Assembly: GCA_003485825.1 (NCBI GenBank)
Contig: DNHN01000107.1
Span: forward strand, 1 to 14,478
Source of the DNA: Bacteroidota bacterium
GTDB taxonomy: Bacteria > Bacteroidota > Bacteroidia > NS11-12g > UBA9320
Direction: 5' to 3'
DNA length: 14,478 nt
A model generated the notes under the pieces. It saw only the letters and a program-made list of their open reading frames with translations, had not been told where the DNA came from and ran no database searches. Below, piece after piece: positions 1 to 8,280 of this stretch (position 1 is its first letter; each line of letters starts with the position of its first letter). The translations under genes and the position numbers were made by a program.

Positions 1-1127
1 GATATTTTAACAGTATCTGGCGGAGGAGTAGGAGTAGGTGGTGGTGGAATGTATGCAGGGTCGTCAGTAGTCACATTGAAACACAATTGATTTCCTTCAC
101 AGACACTGTATGAGTAAGGACCTTCTACTTCAGGTGGATTATTACTGGGGCAACTCATTACTATTACCTGCATATCCCTCCGTGTAACTCCAATTTGCTT
201 GTAAACACCTAACGAATCCTTACGCCACTCTATCATTTGTATGACGACTACAGCTATTTCTGAGCAATTAGTTGGCGTAAAAATTAAATCACCACTGGAA
301 GGGTCCAAGTAAGTGCCTATTGGCGGGTTTGCTGAAGGAATTGCAGTTGGGTAACTAGTGCCCGGCGGATAGTATGGTGTAATAGGATCTAAATATGTAC
401 GAGGTGAAGCGTAGTTACATTCGGTTCCTCTATTTTGAAAGGCCTTTCCAAAAGAGTAACTAATCGAGTCTCTATCAGAGGTATCCACCGCACCGTTATT
501 AAAAGTAAAAGGCTGGTCACAGCACAGAATGGCAACTGGATCATTGGATAGGTTTGGAGAAGAGTTACAAGGAGCAGCACAAGCATTAATCTCACAAGAA
601 GTATAAAACCACTGCTGACTTTGACCCGTTGTTATTCCCACATTTCTTACGGCTAAACGTACAGATATTTCAAAATCACAGCATCCAGCGTTTATATCAC
701 TACGTACATCTATGGTGCCCTCAAAAGTGTGTTTTTCTATTCCGTGCGGAAACGTACCATTACATGGTTGCTCACACCTGCTTTTCGCTGAATTACACGT
801 AGTGGTAATATCAACTATGCCAGTGCGAGTCATGCTGACCGAGGACAAGTTTTTGACCTTACCAGAAGTGGTGCAACGTAAAGACAAGCTGGTAGGAGCT
901 GAAGAGCTACTGCTGCAGTTTTCACTAGTACCACACTTAGGACTTTGACCAAGTACAAAGCACCCGTTGCAGTCACGATAAAAATTGAAAATAATCTTAT
1001 ATATACCTGGCGTATCTGCACACTGATAGGTCATATCAGATCCTATGATATGATCGGCTTTAGCAGAACTTGCCAGCGTTAATGCAAATAACAGAGCTAC
1101 GACTGTTTTTAAAGCTATTGATTTCAT
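1..1127 (-). CDS. Large secreted Cys-rich surface protein, N-terminal part (3' end beyond window)
   Basis: An open frame starts at an ATG (1127-1125) and stays open for 375 codons to the left edge, so the C-terminus is missing. Residues 1-24 form a signal peptide (KTVVALLFALTLASSAKA core, predicted cleavage after AKA). The mature protein begins DHIIGSDMTY and carries FYRDCNGC at about residues 49-56, followed by many paired cysteines. This resembles the HIxGxxMxY...YRDC N-terminus common in very large Bacteroidota surface proteins, which usually end in a gliding-motility-associated C-terminal/type-B T9SS sorting domain. That tail would lie outside the window and is inferred, not seen. A proline/threonine-rich linker (residues 361-370) marks a domain boundary just before the edge. 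The gene lies 62 bases downstream of tilS on the same strand, and I see no clear promoter of its own. Likely role: exported cell-surface or adhesion protein. Family confidence is moderate; coding confidence is high. Confidence 0.82.
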   Translation of the reverse strand, partial: MKSIALKTVVALLFALTLASSAKADHIIGSDMTYQCADTPGIYKIIFNFYRDCNGCFVLGQSPKCGTSENCSSSSSAPTSLSLRCTTSGKVKNLSSVSMTRTGIVDITTTCNSAKSRCEQPCNGTFPHGIEKHTFEGTIDVRSDINAGCCDFEISVRLAVRNVGITTGQSQQWFYTSCEINACAAPCNSSPNLSNDPVAILCCDQPFTFNNGAVDTSDRDSISYSFGKAFQNRGTECNYASPRTYLDPITPYYPPGTSYPTAIPSANPPIGTYLDPSSGDLIFTPTNCSEIAVVVIQMIEWRKDSLGVYKQIGVTRRDMQVIVMSCPSNNPPEVEGPYSYSVCEGNQLCFNVTTDDPAYIPPPPTPTPPPDTVKI

Positions 1128-1189
1128 ATGGTTCGTAAGAAGACCATTAGGGGAACTACTTAGTTGCACCTTAAGATTTAATTAGTCCT

Positions 1190-2512
1190 TCATTCAAAAG
1201 TAAAGAATAATGAGTACAATGCCTTATTCTTTTGCACCTTTACCTTTTCGGAAATCCGATACCCCACTATCCATAGCACTTCATTTTCTGTGCAAAGAAG
1301 AGGGATATCACCTTTTTCAAGTATGTTTATTTTTTGATCCGTATAAAAGTCGCTAAGTAGTTTGCTGCCCTTCATGCCTAACGGCTGTATCCTATCTCCA
1401 GTATTCCAAAAACGCAAAGTGAGCGGGAAAAGACTATCGTCTATAGTGACAGTTTCTTCATACGAGTTGCCTGAAAATATAGCTTCAGAAGTGCGGTGCA
1501 GTGTTAGTGTATTGGCGCCAATGGAGTATCTGCCTGGACCGGGAACAGTAACCGACTCGTTATGAAAAGTTCTCTTCTTACGAATAATAAGATTCGTAGT
1601 ATCCGTAGCTAATATATAATCAGAAGATTCGAATGTTCGCCCTCCTTCAGTTTCTAAATTTTGAGCTATCTGCTCACATACCGCAGGGTTAAAACCATAT
1701 TTGTCTAAAATACGATACAACATAACACTTGGATGTGGAAAACTTAAAAATGATGATTTAAGGACCCTTATGCTTGTTAAATCCTCTATAAAATGCTTCT
1801 TCTCAAAGTCGTTTATAAAGTGCTGAAGTAGACTATTTTCACTTTTAATGTGTTGAATACTTTTTTGTACCTGACTCCTAAAACCAGGCAGTTTTGTCTC
1901 TATTTGAGGCAATATAGAGTGGCGAATACTGTTTCTTAAGTATTTTTCAGATGAATTGGAACTATCTTCACGATAAGGGATGCCATGCTTATTAAGGTAC
2001 ATAAGGATCTCTTCGCTACTAAGTGCTAGAAATGGCCTTATAATATAACTGCGCTGTAACGGAATGGCAGCTAAACCTGCCAAACCCGCAGACCGACTAA
2101 GGTTGATAAAAAAAGTCTCTACCTGGTCGTTTGAGTGATGAGCAGTTATCAGTTTAGTAAATAATCCTTGTTCCCTCAGTTCTTGAAAATACGCATAGCG
2201 AAGTTCTCTTGCTGCTAGCTGAGTGTTTAACTTATGCTTTTTGGCATATGCTTTTGTATCTACCTTTTTAGCGAAAATCCCCGTACACAAGGGAAGTTTA
2301 GCTGCAAGAGTAGATACGAATAACTCATCACCATCACTTTCTCTAGCCCTTAAACTAAAGTTCAAGTGTATCATTATGAATGGGATTTCTAACCTGGAGA
2401 GAATATGCGCAGCAAATACAGAATCTTTTCCTCCGCTAATAGCAAGAGCTACTTGGTCTGATTTTTCCAATAGTTGGTGTTCTGATATTAAGGACTTTAG
2501 TTTTTGCAGCAC
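1190..2512 (-). CDS. tilS: tRNA(Ile)-lysidine synthetase TilS
   Basis: TilS uses ATP and lysine to convert C34 of the CAU-anticodon tRNA-Ile to lysidine, so that it reads AUA codons; it is a cytoplasmic enzyme. The N-terminal PP-loop motif SGGKDS is at residues 26-31. It is followed by HHSNDQVETFF and then EDSSNSSEKYLRNSIRHSI, the conserved core of the family. The C-terminal substrate-binding domain is complete, with GDRIQPLGMKGSKLLSDFY and the WIVGYRISEKVKV-like end. At about 440 aa the length is normal. I chose the GTG at 2512 because it yields the usual short N-terminus (MLQKLK...) and has a GGAG ribosome-binding site 8 bases upstream. The frame can be extended to a TTG at 2539, but that codon lies within a likely -7 promoter box; the ATG at 2543 is out of frame. 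It is divergent from the OstA-like gene. Confidence 0.95.
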   Translation of the reverse strand: MLQKLKSLISEHQLLEKSDQVALAISGGKDSVFAAHILSRLEIPFIMIHLNFSLRARESDGDELFVSTLAAKLPLCTGIFAKKVDTKAYAKKHKLNTQLAARELRYAYFQELREQGLFTKLITAHHSNDQVETFFINLSRSAGLAGLAAIPLQRSYIIRPFLALSSEEILMYLNKHGIPYREDSSNSSEKYLRNSIRHSILPQIETKLPGFRSQVQKSIQHIKSENSLLQHFINDFEKKHFIEDLTSIRVLKSSFLSFPHPSVMLYRILDKYGFNPAVCEQIAQNLETEGGRTFESSDYILATDTTNLIIRKKRTFHNESVTVPGPGRYSIGANTLTLHRTSEAIFSGNSYEETVTIDDSLFPLTLRFWNTGDRIQPLGMKGSKLLSDFYTDQKINILEKGDIPLLCTENEVLWIVGYRISEKVKVQKNKALYSLFFTFE

Positions 2513-2520
2513 GATGTTTG

Positions 2521-2524
2521 CTCC
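2521..2524 (-). promoter_or_regulatory. Ribosome-binding site deciding the tilS GTG start
   Basis: On the minus strand GGAG lies 8 bases before the GTG at 2512. The upstream TTG alternative (2539) has no purine-rich site before it. Strong Shine-Dalgarno sequences are uncommon in Bacteroidota, so this one is informative about the start. Confidence 0.5.
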
Positions 2525-2536
2525 GTAAAAAGAGAA

Positions 2537-2544
2537 CAAACATA
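2537..2544 (-). promoter_or_regulatory. Candidate tilS promoter -7 element
   Basis: Minus-strand TATGTTTG matches the Bacteroidota -7 consensus TAnnTTTG exactly. Transcription would start near 2530, giving a leader of roughly 18 bases to the GTG start. No good -33 TTG is present at the usual distance. The match alone could be chance, but its position fits. Confidence 0.45.
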
Positions 2545-2555
2545 AAGTATAAGGC

Positions 2556-2563
2556 TAATTTTG
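2556..2563 (+). promoter_or_regulatory. Candidate promoter -7 element of the OstA-like gene
   Basis: TAATTTTG matches TAnnTTTG exactly. It sits 15 bases before the ATG at 2579, which would leave a leader of about 9 bases. It lies only 11 bases from the oppositely oriented tilS -7 box, so the two promoters would overlap. No clear -33 element is seen. Confidence 0.45.
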
Positions 2564-2578
2564 CCTTGATTTTTTTAT

Positions 2579-4084
2579 ATGGTCAAACACCTACTAACAT
2601 TTACACTCGTATTTTTATGCCTCTTAGCCTTAGGTCAAAACACTAACGCGCTAAAGAAATCGAAGATAGAAATACTAAGTGCGGACGAGCTTAGCTACAA
2701 TCAAGCAGTAGGGAAATATCAGATTTGTAGAGGTAATGTACGTTTCAAACAAGGTGAGATGCTCATGGATTGTGATAGTGCTCGCTTTTACGAAGAGGTA
2801 AATAAAATAGAAGCTTTTGGCGACATATATATACGTCAGAGAGATACATTAGACCTCTGGGGAAAGTACCTAGAATATGATGGAGATACACGCTTAGCTA
2901 AAGTAAGCAATAACGTAAAACTAACAGATGGTAAGATGATTCTTACTACGGATCAGTTAAACTATAACATGGCCGATAAAGTAGGTTATTATACCACTGG
3001 AGGAGATATAGTTAATGGAGAGGATAAGCTATATAGTGAGAGGGGAACGTATTACAGCAGAAGTAAGGAGTTCTTTTTTAAAGATAGTGTCAGACTAACT
3101 AATCCAGAGTATATAATGGATTGTGACACATTGAAATACAATACCAAATCTAAGTTGGCAACCTTTTTAGGGCCTACCTATATTCGTTCAGAGGAAAATA
3201 CTATCTATTGCCAGTATGGGTGGTATAATACTGAAAAAGAGGTATCTCAGTTTAGTAAAGGTGCGTATATCGAAGGGGAAAGCAATAAACTTATAGCAGA
3301 TAGCATGATGTATTACCGCATTTCTGGACTGGGAGAAGCTTTTGGCAACATATCTATGATAGATACGGCAGAGGAAATCGCGATCTTTGGAGAGTATGGA
3401 AAGTACCAGAGACTAGAAAAGATAACCATGGTCACTGGAAGCCCACGTGCTATAAAAAAAATAGATGGTGACTCTCTTTATTTTAGAGCAGATACTTTTA
3501 TTGACTTAGCCGACACATTGCAAGGCAAAAAAAGGAGACTCCTAGCGTATAGAGCTGTTAAGCTATATAAATCTGATATGCAGGCCGTTTCAGACTCTAT
3601 GGAGTATAACTTTACGGATAGTACTATCGGTTTTTATACGAATCCTATACTTTGGACGGATAGCAATCAGGTGACAGGTGACACTATAATCGTATATAGA
3701 AATAAAGACGGTATAGAGCGGCTTGAAGCATACCGCAACGGCTATGTAATAGAGCGGGATCCCAATAGTCTATACAATCAGATAAAAGGTAAGCATTTGG
3801 AAGCATTCTTTATTGAAGGGAAAATTTATAAAGTGGATGTAGATGGTAATGGACAGAGCGTTTACTATGCCTTAGAAGATAGTGCTAAATACTCAGGCGT
3901 AAATGATGTAGTATGTGGTAGGATGACTATAAACATTGACACTAACAGTCGTATCCGAACTATCGTATTCAAGAACAAACCAAAAGCTACTTTTTATCCT
4001 TTGGAAAAATTTCCTAAAAACAAAAGTCGATTACAAGGGTTCAATTGGTACTCTAAACAGAGGCCGAAAAAATCCATTTTTTAA
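2579..4084 (+). CDS. OstA/LptA-like periplasmic protein (OstA_2 family)
   Basis: This 501-residue protein has a signal peptide (residues 1-24, core LLTFTLVFLCLLALGQ). A long repetitive beta-rich region follows, in which a D-x-[LM]-x-Y-[NY] motif recurs at about residues 36 (DELSYN), 125 (DQLNYN), 183 (DTLKYN), 241 (DSMMYY) and 339 (DSMEYN). Each is followed by short strands of the form G-x-[VI]-x-[LI]. This pattern is typical of LptA/OstA jelly-roll modules, which carry lipopolysaccharide across the periplasm to LptD. The Bacteroidota form is longer than the roughly 180-residue E. coli LptA and carries several modules. There is no C-terminal LptD beta-barrel, so it is not LptD. The ATG at 2579 immediately precedes the signal peptide. 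The downstream desaturase begins 21 bases after the stop, so co-transcription is possible. Role in LPS or other envelope-lipid transport follows from the family; the ligand is inferred. Confidence 0.88.
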   Translation: MVKHLLTFTLVFLCLLALGQNTNALKKSKIEILSADELSYNQAVGKYQICRGNVRFKQGEMLMDCDSARFYEEVNKIEAFGDIYIRQRDTLDLWGKYLEYDGDTRLAKVSNNVKLTDGKMILTTDQLNYNMADKVGYYTTGGDIVNGEDKLYSERGTYYSRSKEFFFKDSVRLTNPEYIMDCDTLKYNTKSKLATFLGPTYIRSEENTIYCQYGWYNTEKEVSQFSKGAYIEGESNKLIADSMMYYRISGLGEAFGNISMIDTAEEIAIFGEYGKYQRLEKITMVTGSPRAIKKIDGDSLYFRADTFIDLADTLQGKKRRLLAYRAVKLYKSDMQAVSDSMEYNFTDSTIGFYTNPILWTDSNQVTGDTIIVYRNKDGIERLEAYRNGYVIERDPNSLYNQIKGKHLEAFFIEGKIYKVDVDGNGQSVYYALEDSAKYSGVNDVVCGRMTINIDTNSRIRTIVFKNKPKATFYPLEKFPKNKSRLQGFNWYSKQRPKKSIF

Positions 4085-4091
4085 ATTAACA

Positions 4092-4099
4092 TACATTTG
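4092..4099 (+). promoter_or_regulatory. Candidate desaturase promoter -7 element
   Basis: TACATTTG matches TAnnTTTG exactly in the 21-base gap before the desaturase ATG (4106). The box ends 6 bases before the ATG, so initiation at the usual distance would give a transcript with little or no leader. No -33 TTG is present at about 19 bases upstream. Confidence 0.42.
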
Positions 4100-4105
4100 C
4101 AGTAG

Positions 4106-5197
4106 ATGTCAAAAATAGTATTACCAAAATTCAAGTCAGCAACTGATTTCAGTCGTGAGCTAAGAACAAACGTAGAGATGTACTTTAGAGAGTCTAAAAT
4201 CTCAAAATTCGCTACTCCTTCGTTGAAGGTTAAAGCCGTTATTTTACTTACTACCTTCTTTGGAACATATTTCGCTATTCTGTTTTTAGGCCTTTCGGCT
4301 TGGCCAGTATTGTTCTTATGCGTACTGATGGGGTTAGCAAAAGCAGGTATCGGAATGGGTCTGATGCATGATGCCAATCATGGGTCTTTCTCTAAAAATA
4401 AAACAGTAAATAATATCTTCGGACATACTGCAGATATTTTAGGGGTAAGTTCTAGTAACTGGATAAATCAGCACAATCGTCTCCACCATACCTATACCAA
4501 TATATATGAGCATGATGAAGATGTACATGGCAAAGGATTGTTCCGCTTTGCCAAAGACGCGCCAAGAAATAAGATACACAAATTTCAACACGTGTACTGG
4601 GCGTTTTTCTATGGGTTTTTAACTTTAGGCTGGTTTTTTGCTGATTTTACCAAGTATCGCGAATACAGAAAAAAAGGCTTAAACAAGGCCAAAGGATTGC
4701 AAATAGTTAAAGAATACGGTGAAATGGTGTTTTTCAAGTTAGTATTTCTAACGTACATGATTGTAATTCCAATTGTGTTCTTAGACTTCGCTTTCTGGCA
4801 AGTATTAATAGGCGCCTTTGTAGTTGAGTTTGTGGCGGGTTGGATACTTGCGGTGATATTTTCATTAGCACACGTAGTAGATAAATTTGACCTATCAAAT
4901 CATGATAAGTTTAATGGAACTTCTGAAGATGAGTGGACGGTACATCAAATTCACAATACCTTCGATTTCGCTGTAAAGAATAAAGTACTCACTTGGTACT
5001 GCGGAGGCTTGAACTATCAGGTGATACACCACCTATTTCCAAACGTATCCCATGCGCACTATCCTAAGTTGTACGAGATTGTGAAAGAGACTGCTCGTAA
5101 GCACGGCATAAACTATCAAGAGTTTACTACTTTTAGAGAAGCATTTATCTCTCATTTAGTCTTTCTAAGAAAATTGGGTAACCCCCAGTTAGCTTAA
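4106..5197 (+). CDS. Membrane fatty-acid desaturase, front-end (delta-5/6-like) type
   Basis: This 363-residue integral membrane di-iron desaturase carries the three histidine boxes: HDANH (residues 88-92), HNRLHH (123-128) and QVIHH (305-309). The glutamine replacing the first histidine in the third box is a hallmark of front-end (delta-5/delta-6, linoleoyl-CoA-desaturase-like) enzymes. These insert a double bond between an existing one and the carboxyl end of an acyl chain. Hydrophobic spans lie at about 43-87 and in pairs around 155-175 and 210-255, as expected for the four-helix fold. Unlike most eukaryotic front-end enzymes there is no fused cytochrome b5 domain, so electrons must come from a separate donor such as ferredoxin or a free cytochrome, which is not encoded nearby. 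The gene closely follows the OstA-like gene, which suggests an envelope-lipid context. Substrate and regiospecificity cannot be read from the sequence. Confidence 0.9.
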   Translation: MSKIVLPKFKSATDFSRELRTNVEMYFRESKISKFATPSLKVKAVILLTTFFGTYFAILFLGLSAWPVLFLCVLMGLAKAGIGMGLMHDANHGSFSKNKTVNNIFGHTADILGVSSSNWINQHNRLHHTYTNIYEHDEDVHGKGLFRFAKDAPRNKIHKFQHVYWAFFYGFLTLGWFFADFTKYREYRKKGLNKAKGLQIVKEYGEMVFFKLVFLTYMIVIPIVFLDFAFWQVLIGAFVVEFVAGWILAVIFSLAHVVDKFDLSNHDKFNGTSEDEWTVHQIHNTFDFAVKNKVLTWYCGGLNYQVIHHLFPNVSHAHYPKLYEIVKETARKHGINYQEFTTFREAFISHLVFLRKLGNPQLA

Positions 5198-5309
5198 CCT
5201 GCCTGTACTATTTACCACACACTTACGTTTATAAGTAAGGGCTATCTCTTTGCTGGTATTCAGGCATTTATGACCTCTTTTGTGCTTAGGGACATTAATT
5301 GGTCTGCAA

Positions 5310-8225
5310 ATGATAAAAATGCTTAAATATACAGCTATACTTCTATTTCTACTTTCCTCTTCTGCGCTGTTTGCTCCACCTAGAGAGGTCTATAGTGAAC
5401 ACAGCAGCACTTGGGCTCAAAACACCTTCGATTCTATGAGTGTAGATGAGCGTCTGTCGCAGCTATTTATGATAGAGGTTAGACCCACTTATGGAGCCAA
5501 GCATCTTGCATCGGTGGAGAAACTGATTCAAGATCACCAAGTAGGCGGTATTATTTTTTTCAAAGGAAACCCTACAGAACAGGTTCAGTTGACTAATAGG
5601 TATCAAGCAATGTCCAAAACCAAGATGTTAGTAGCCATAGACGGAGAGTGGGGATTGGCAATGCGCTTGTCTAATACGATTTCGTATCCTTATCAATTGG
5701 GCTTAGGCGGGATAAAAGACGAAGAGGTAATATATGAGATGGGCAAGGAGATCGGACGCCAATGCAAGAGAATGGGTATCCATGTGAATTTTGCTCCGGT
5801 TATTGATGTCAATAATAACCCGAATAATCCGGTAATCAATTATAGGTCATTTGGCGAAGACCCTGGCAATGTATCCATTAAAGGATGGGCCTACGCAAGC
5901 GGGATGCAAGACGCAGGAGTAATAGCATGTGCAAAGCATTTTCCGGGTCACGGGGACACAGACGTAGACTCACATAAAGACCTCCCAGTGATCAACCACA
6001 GTATTGAGCGTTTAAGAGCGGTTGAGTTTAAACCTTTTCAATACTTAATAAGTAAAGGGGTAATGAGCGTAATGACCGCTCACTTATTTATACCAGCAAT
6101 AGATGATCGTAAAAATATTGCGATGAGTATATCGGATAAGGCAATAAACGGTATCTTGAGACGTGACATGGGATTCACAGGCTTATCTTTTACAGATGCG
6201 CTCAATATGCAAGGAGTTGCTAAATATCACCCAGATGGAGAGTTGGAGTTAAAAGCTCTTATGGCAGGAAACGATGTTTTACTTTCTCCGGGAGACATTC
6301 CCAAGGCGAAGCGACTCATTAAAGAGGCGATGAAAAATGGTAGACTGAGTGAAGATTACGTGTGGGGTAAGGTGCTCAAAATTTTGAATTATAAGCATGC
6401 GATGGGCCTAGATGATTTTCAAACGTTAAATGAGTACAATGTTGAAAATGATCTTAATAGCACTGAAGCAAAGTACGTAAACTATAAATTGGTAGAGCAA
6501 GAGCTGTGCTTAGTAAAAGACGAGAAGCTACTCTTGCCATTTCATGCTAAAGAGAATAAACGAGTACTTTCCATCGCTATTGGCACGGGCAATAAGACGA
6601 AGTTTCAGAGCGAGCTAGCGTCTTTAGGGAATGTAAGCACAGTTGCCATAAGCAAGAGTGCTAGTGCAGCTCAATTTGCTGAATTAAAGCGGAAAATATC
6701 AACTTATGACTACACCGTAGTGTCGCTACATGCCATGAGTAAGTACCCTCCAAATTATGGAGTGACTAGTGAAACGGCTGCTTTTATCAATGGATTAACG
6801 ACCACTAACAATTTAGTGATAGTTAACTTCGGGAATCCGTATAATCTTAAGAAGTTTGATAATCATAAAACAATGCTACTAGCATATGAAGACCAAGATG
6901 CTCATCACATAAAGGCGGCTCAAGCAATATATGGAGTGATAGGAGTGAATGGCACGCTTCCAGTGACTGTTGGGCTTGATTATAGAGTAAATATGGGTGT
7001 TACTACCCTGCCGATAAACGAGCTGAACGCTGGAATTCCTGAAGAGGTAGGCATGTCTAGTGCTACTCTTAGTAAGATAGATGATATTGCAAATAAAGCT
7101 GTGAATAGCGGTGCAGCTCCTGGGTGTCAAGTGTTGGTAGCTAAAAGTGGAAGAATAATATACAACAAGAGCTTCGGGAAGCACACTTTCAATAGCAAAG
7201 TAGCTGTAAAAAATACAGATCTCTATGACCTAGCTTCTATTACTAAGGTAGCTGCTACTACCTTGACTCTGATGAAGCTAGTAGAAGATGGTAAGTTATC
7301 GTTAGATGATAAAATGGCAAAATACCTGCCGGAACTAGAAGGCACTAATAAAGCGCACATGACTATAAAGATGGTGTTGGAGCATAAGGCTGGATTAAAG
7401 GACTGGATTCCATTTTATTATGAAACGATAAATGATCAAGAAATATATGACTCCATTTACTCTAGCTTACCTACAGACCTTCACACTATTGATGTAGGGA
7501 ATAATTTATTTATGTTGAATACATACAAGGGTCGTATACTAGAAAGAATATATGAGTCACAGGTAGGCACCGTAGGTAAATATAAGTACAGTGATTTGGG
7601 AATGATACTTATGAAGGAGCTTATTGAAAAGGTAACAGGTGAGAATTTCCAAGACTATGTAAATGCACTCTACTATGAACCTATGGGTATAGAGAGACTT
7701 GCATTTTTACCTTTAAAGAAATTTGAACTTTCCGAGATAGTACCTACTTCATTGAGTCCAGATATGCGGAAAGGACTTGTTCACGGAACCGTACATGACC
7801 CAGGTGCGGCAATGTTAGGCGGAGTATCTGGGCACGCGGGCCTTTTTGGTAATGCTGAGAGTCTAGCCGCTCTGATGCAGATGTTACTCAATGGAGGTAT
7901 ATACAATAACGTACGATACCTTAAACCTGAGACTATCGCAAAATTTACAGCAAAGCAAGCTATTGACTCACGTAGAGGCATAGGGTGGGATAAGCCAGAG
8001 ATGGATAGACGTAAAGGTAACCCAGCCTCGGACTTGGCTTCTTCAGAATGTTTTGGTCACACAGGATTTACGGGTACTATGGTGTGGGCAGACCCAAATT
8101 ACGATTTGATTTATGTGTTTTTAAGCAATAGAGTCTACCCTACTCAAGAGAATAGGAAACTAATACGAGACGGAGTGCGTACCAATATTATGGATGTGAT
8201 TTACGAAAGTTTTCTGCGACCTTAA
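5310..8225 (+). CDS. Exported GH3 beta-N-acetylglucosaminidase fused to a beta-lactamase-fold serine hydrolase
   Basis: A two-domain envelope enzyme of 971 residues. Residues 1-22 form a signal peptide (MLKYTAILLFLLSSSALFA core). Residues 35-400 are a NagZ-like glycoside hydrolase family 3 domain with the signature KHFPGHGDTDVDSHKDLP (209-226). This includes the D-S-H loop (220-222) whose His is the general acid/base in NagZ, and the nucleophile Asp296 in FTDALNM. A GH3 C-terminal-like region follows. From about residue 585 begins a class C beta-lactamase/PBP-type domain with S643-x-x-K646, Y760-S-D (for Y-x-N) and H917-T-G (for K-T-G). It probably cleaves GlcNAc-linked muropeptides and acts on a peptide, ester or amide bond. 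The HTG motif argues for an esterase or peptidase rather than a true beta-lactamase. The architecture is known in Bacteroidota. An upstream TTG (5280) adds a hydrophilic extension and was rejected; the ATG at 5319 is also possible. Confidence 0.92.
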   Translation: MIKMLKYTAILLFLLSSSALFAPPREVYSEHSSTWAQNTFDSMSVDERLSQLFMIEVRPTYGAKHLASVEKLIQDHQVGGIIFFKGNPTEQVQLTNRYQAMSKTKMLVAIDGEWGLAMRLSNTISYPYQLGLGGIKDEEVIYEMGKEIGRQCKRMGIHVNFAPVIDVNNNPNNPVINYRSFGEDPGNVSIKGWAYASGMQDAGVIACAKHFPGHGDTDVDSHKDLPVINHSIERLRAVEFKPFQYLISKGVMSVMTAHLFIPAIDDRKNIAMSISDKAINGILRRDMGFTGLSFTDALNMQGVAKYHPDGELELKALMAGNDVLLSPGDIPKAKRLIKEAMKNGRLSEDYVWGKVLKILNYKHAMGLDDFQTLNEYNVENDLNSTEAKYVNYKLVEQELCLVKDEKLLLPFHAKENKRVLSIAIGTGNKTKFQSELASLGNVSTVAISKSASAAQFAELKRKISTYDYTVVSLHAMSKYPPNYGVTSETAAFINGLTTTNNLVIVNFGNPYNLKKFDNHKTMLLAYEDQDAHHIKAAQAIYGVIGVNGTLPVTVGLDYRVNMGVTTLPINELNAGIPEEVGMSSATLSKIDDIANKAVNSGAAPGCQVLVAKSGRIIYNKSFGKHTFNSKVAVKNTDLYDLASITKVAATTLTLMKLVEDGKLSLDDKMAKYLPELEGTNKAHMTIKMVLEHKAGLKDWIPFYYETINDQEIYDSIYSSLPTDLHTIDVGNNLFMLNTYKGRILERIYESQVGTVGKYKYSDLGMILMKELIEKVTGENFQDYVNALYYEPMGIERLAFLPLKKFELSEIVPTSLSPDMRKGLVHGTVHDPGAAMLGGVSGHAGLFGNAESLAALMQMLLNGGIYNNVRYLKPETIAKFTAKQAIDSRRGIGWDKPEMDRRKGNPASDLASSECFGHTGFTGTMVWADPNYDLIYVFLSNRVYPTQENRKLIRDGVRTNIMDVIYESFLRP

Positions 8226-8230
8226 GTTTG
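8223..8230 (+). promoter_or_regulatory. Possible -7 element before the DUF4197 lipoprotein gene
   Basis: TAAGTTTG fits TAnnTTTG and overlaps the stop codon of the preceding gene. A start about 7 bases later would give a leader of roughly 40 bases. With no -33 match this is only suggestive. Confidence 0.25.
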
Positions 8231-8280
8231 AGGCATTATTATTGAAGTCAAAATACTTATAAAATTAACAGACAATTAAA

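Noticed and set aside
712..1021. Short frames on both strands inside the secreted surface protein gene
   Set aside because: They lie out of frame within a continuous 375-codon frame with a signal peptide and family motifs, so they are shadows.
2513..2539. TTG-initiated extension of TilS
   Set aside because: The TTG lies within a likely -7 promoter box, has no ribosome-binding site, and adds residues not typical of TilS. The GTG at 2512 has GGAG 8 bases upstream.
5205..5250. Possible hairpin (CTTAC/GTAAG) after the desaturase gene
   Set aside because: The stem is only about 5 AT-rich base pairs with no following T run, so it is not a convincing terminator.
5280..5309. TTG-initiated N-terminal extension of the GH3 fusion protein
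   Set aside because: It would put ten extra residues before a good signal peptide; ATG 5310 or 5319 gives a normal exported N-terminus.
6879..7184. 101-residue minus-strand frame within the GH3 fusion gene
   Set aside because: It is antisense to a well-supported domain region, has low-complexity composition, and shows no family resemblance.
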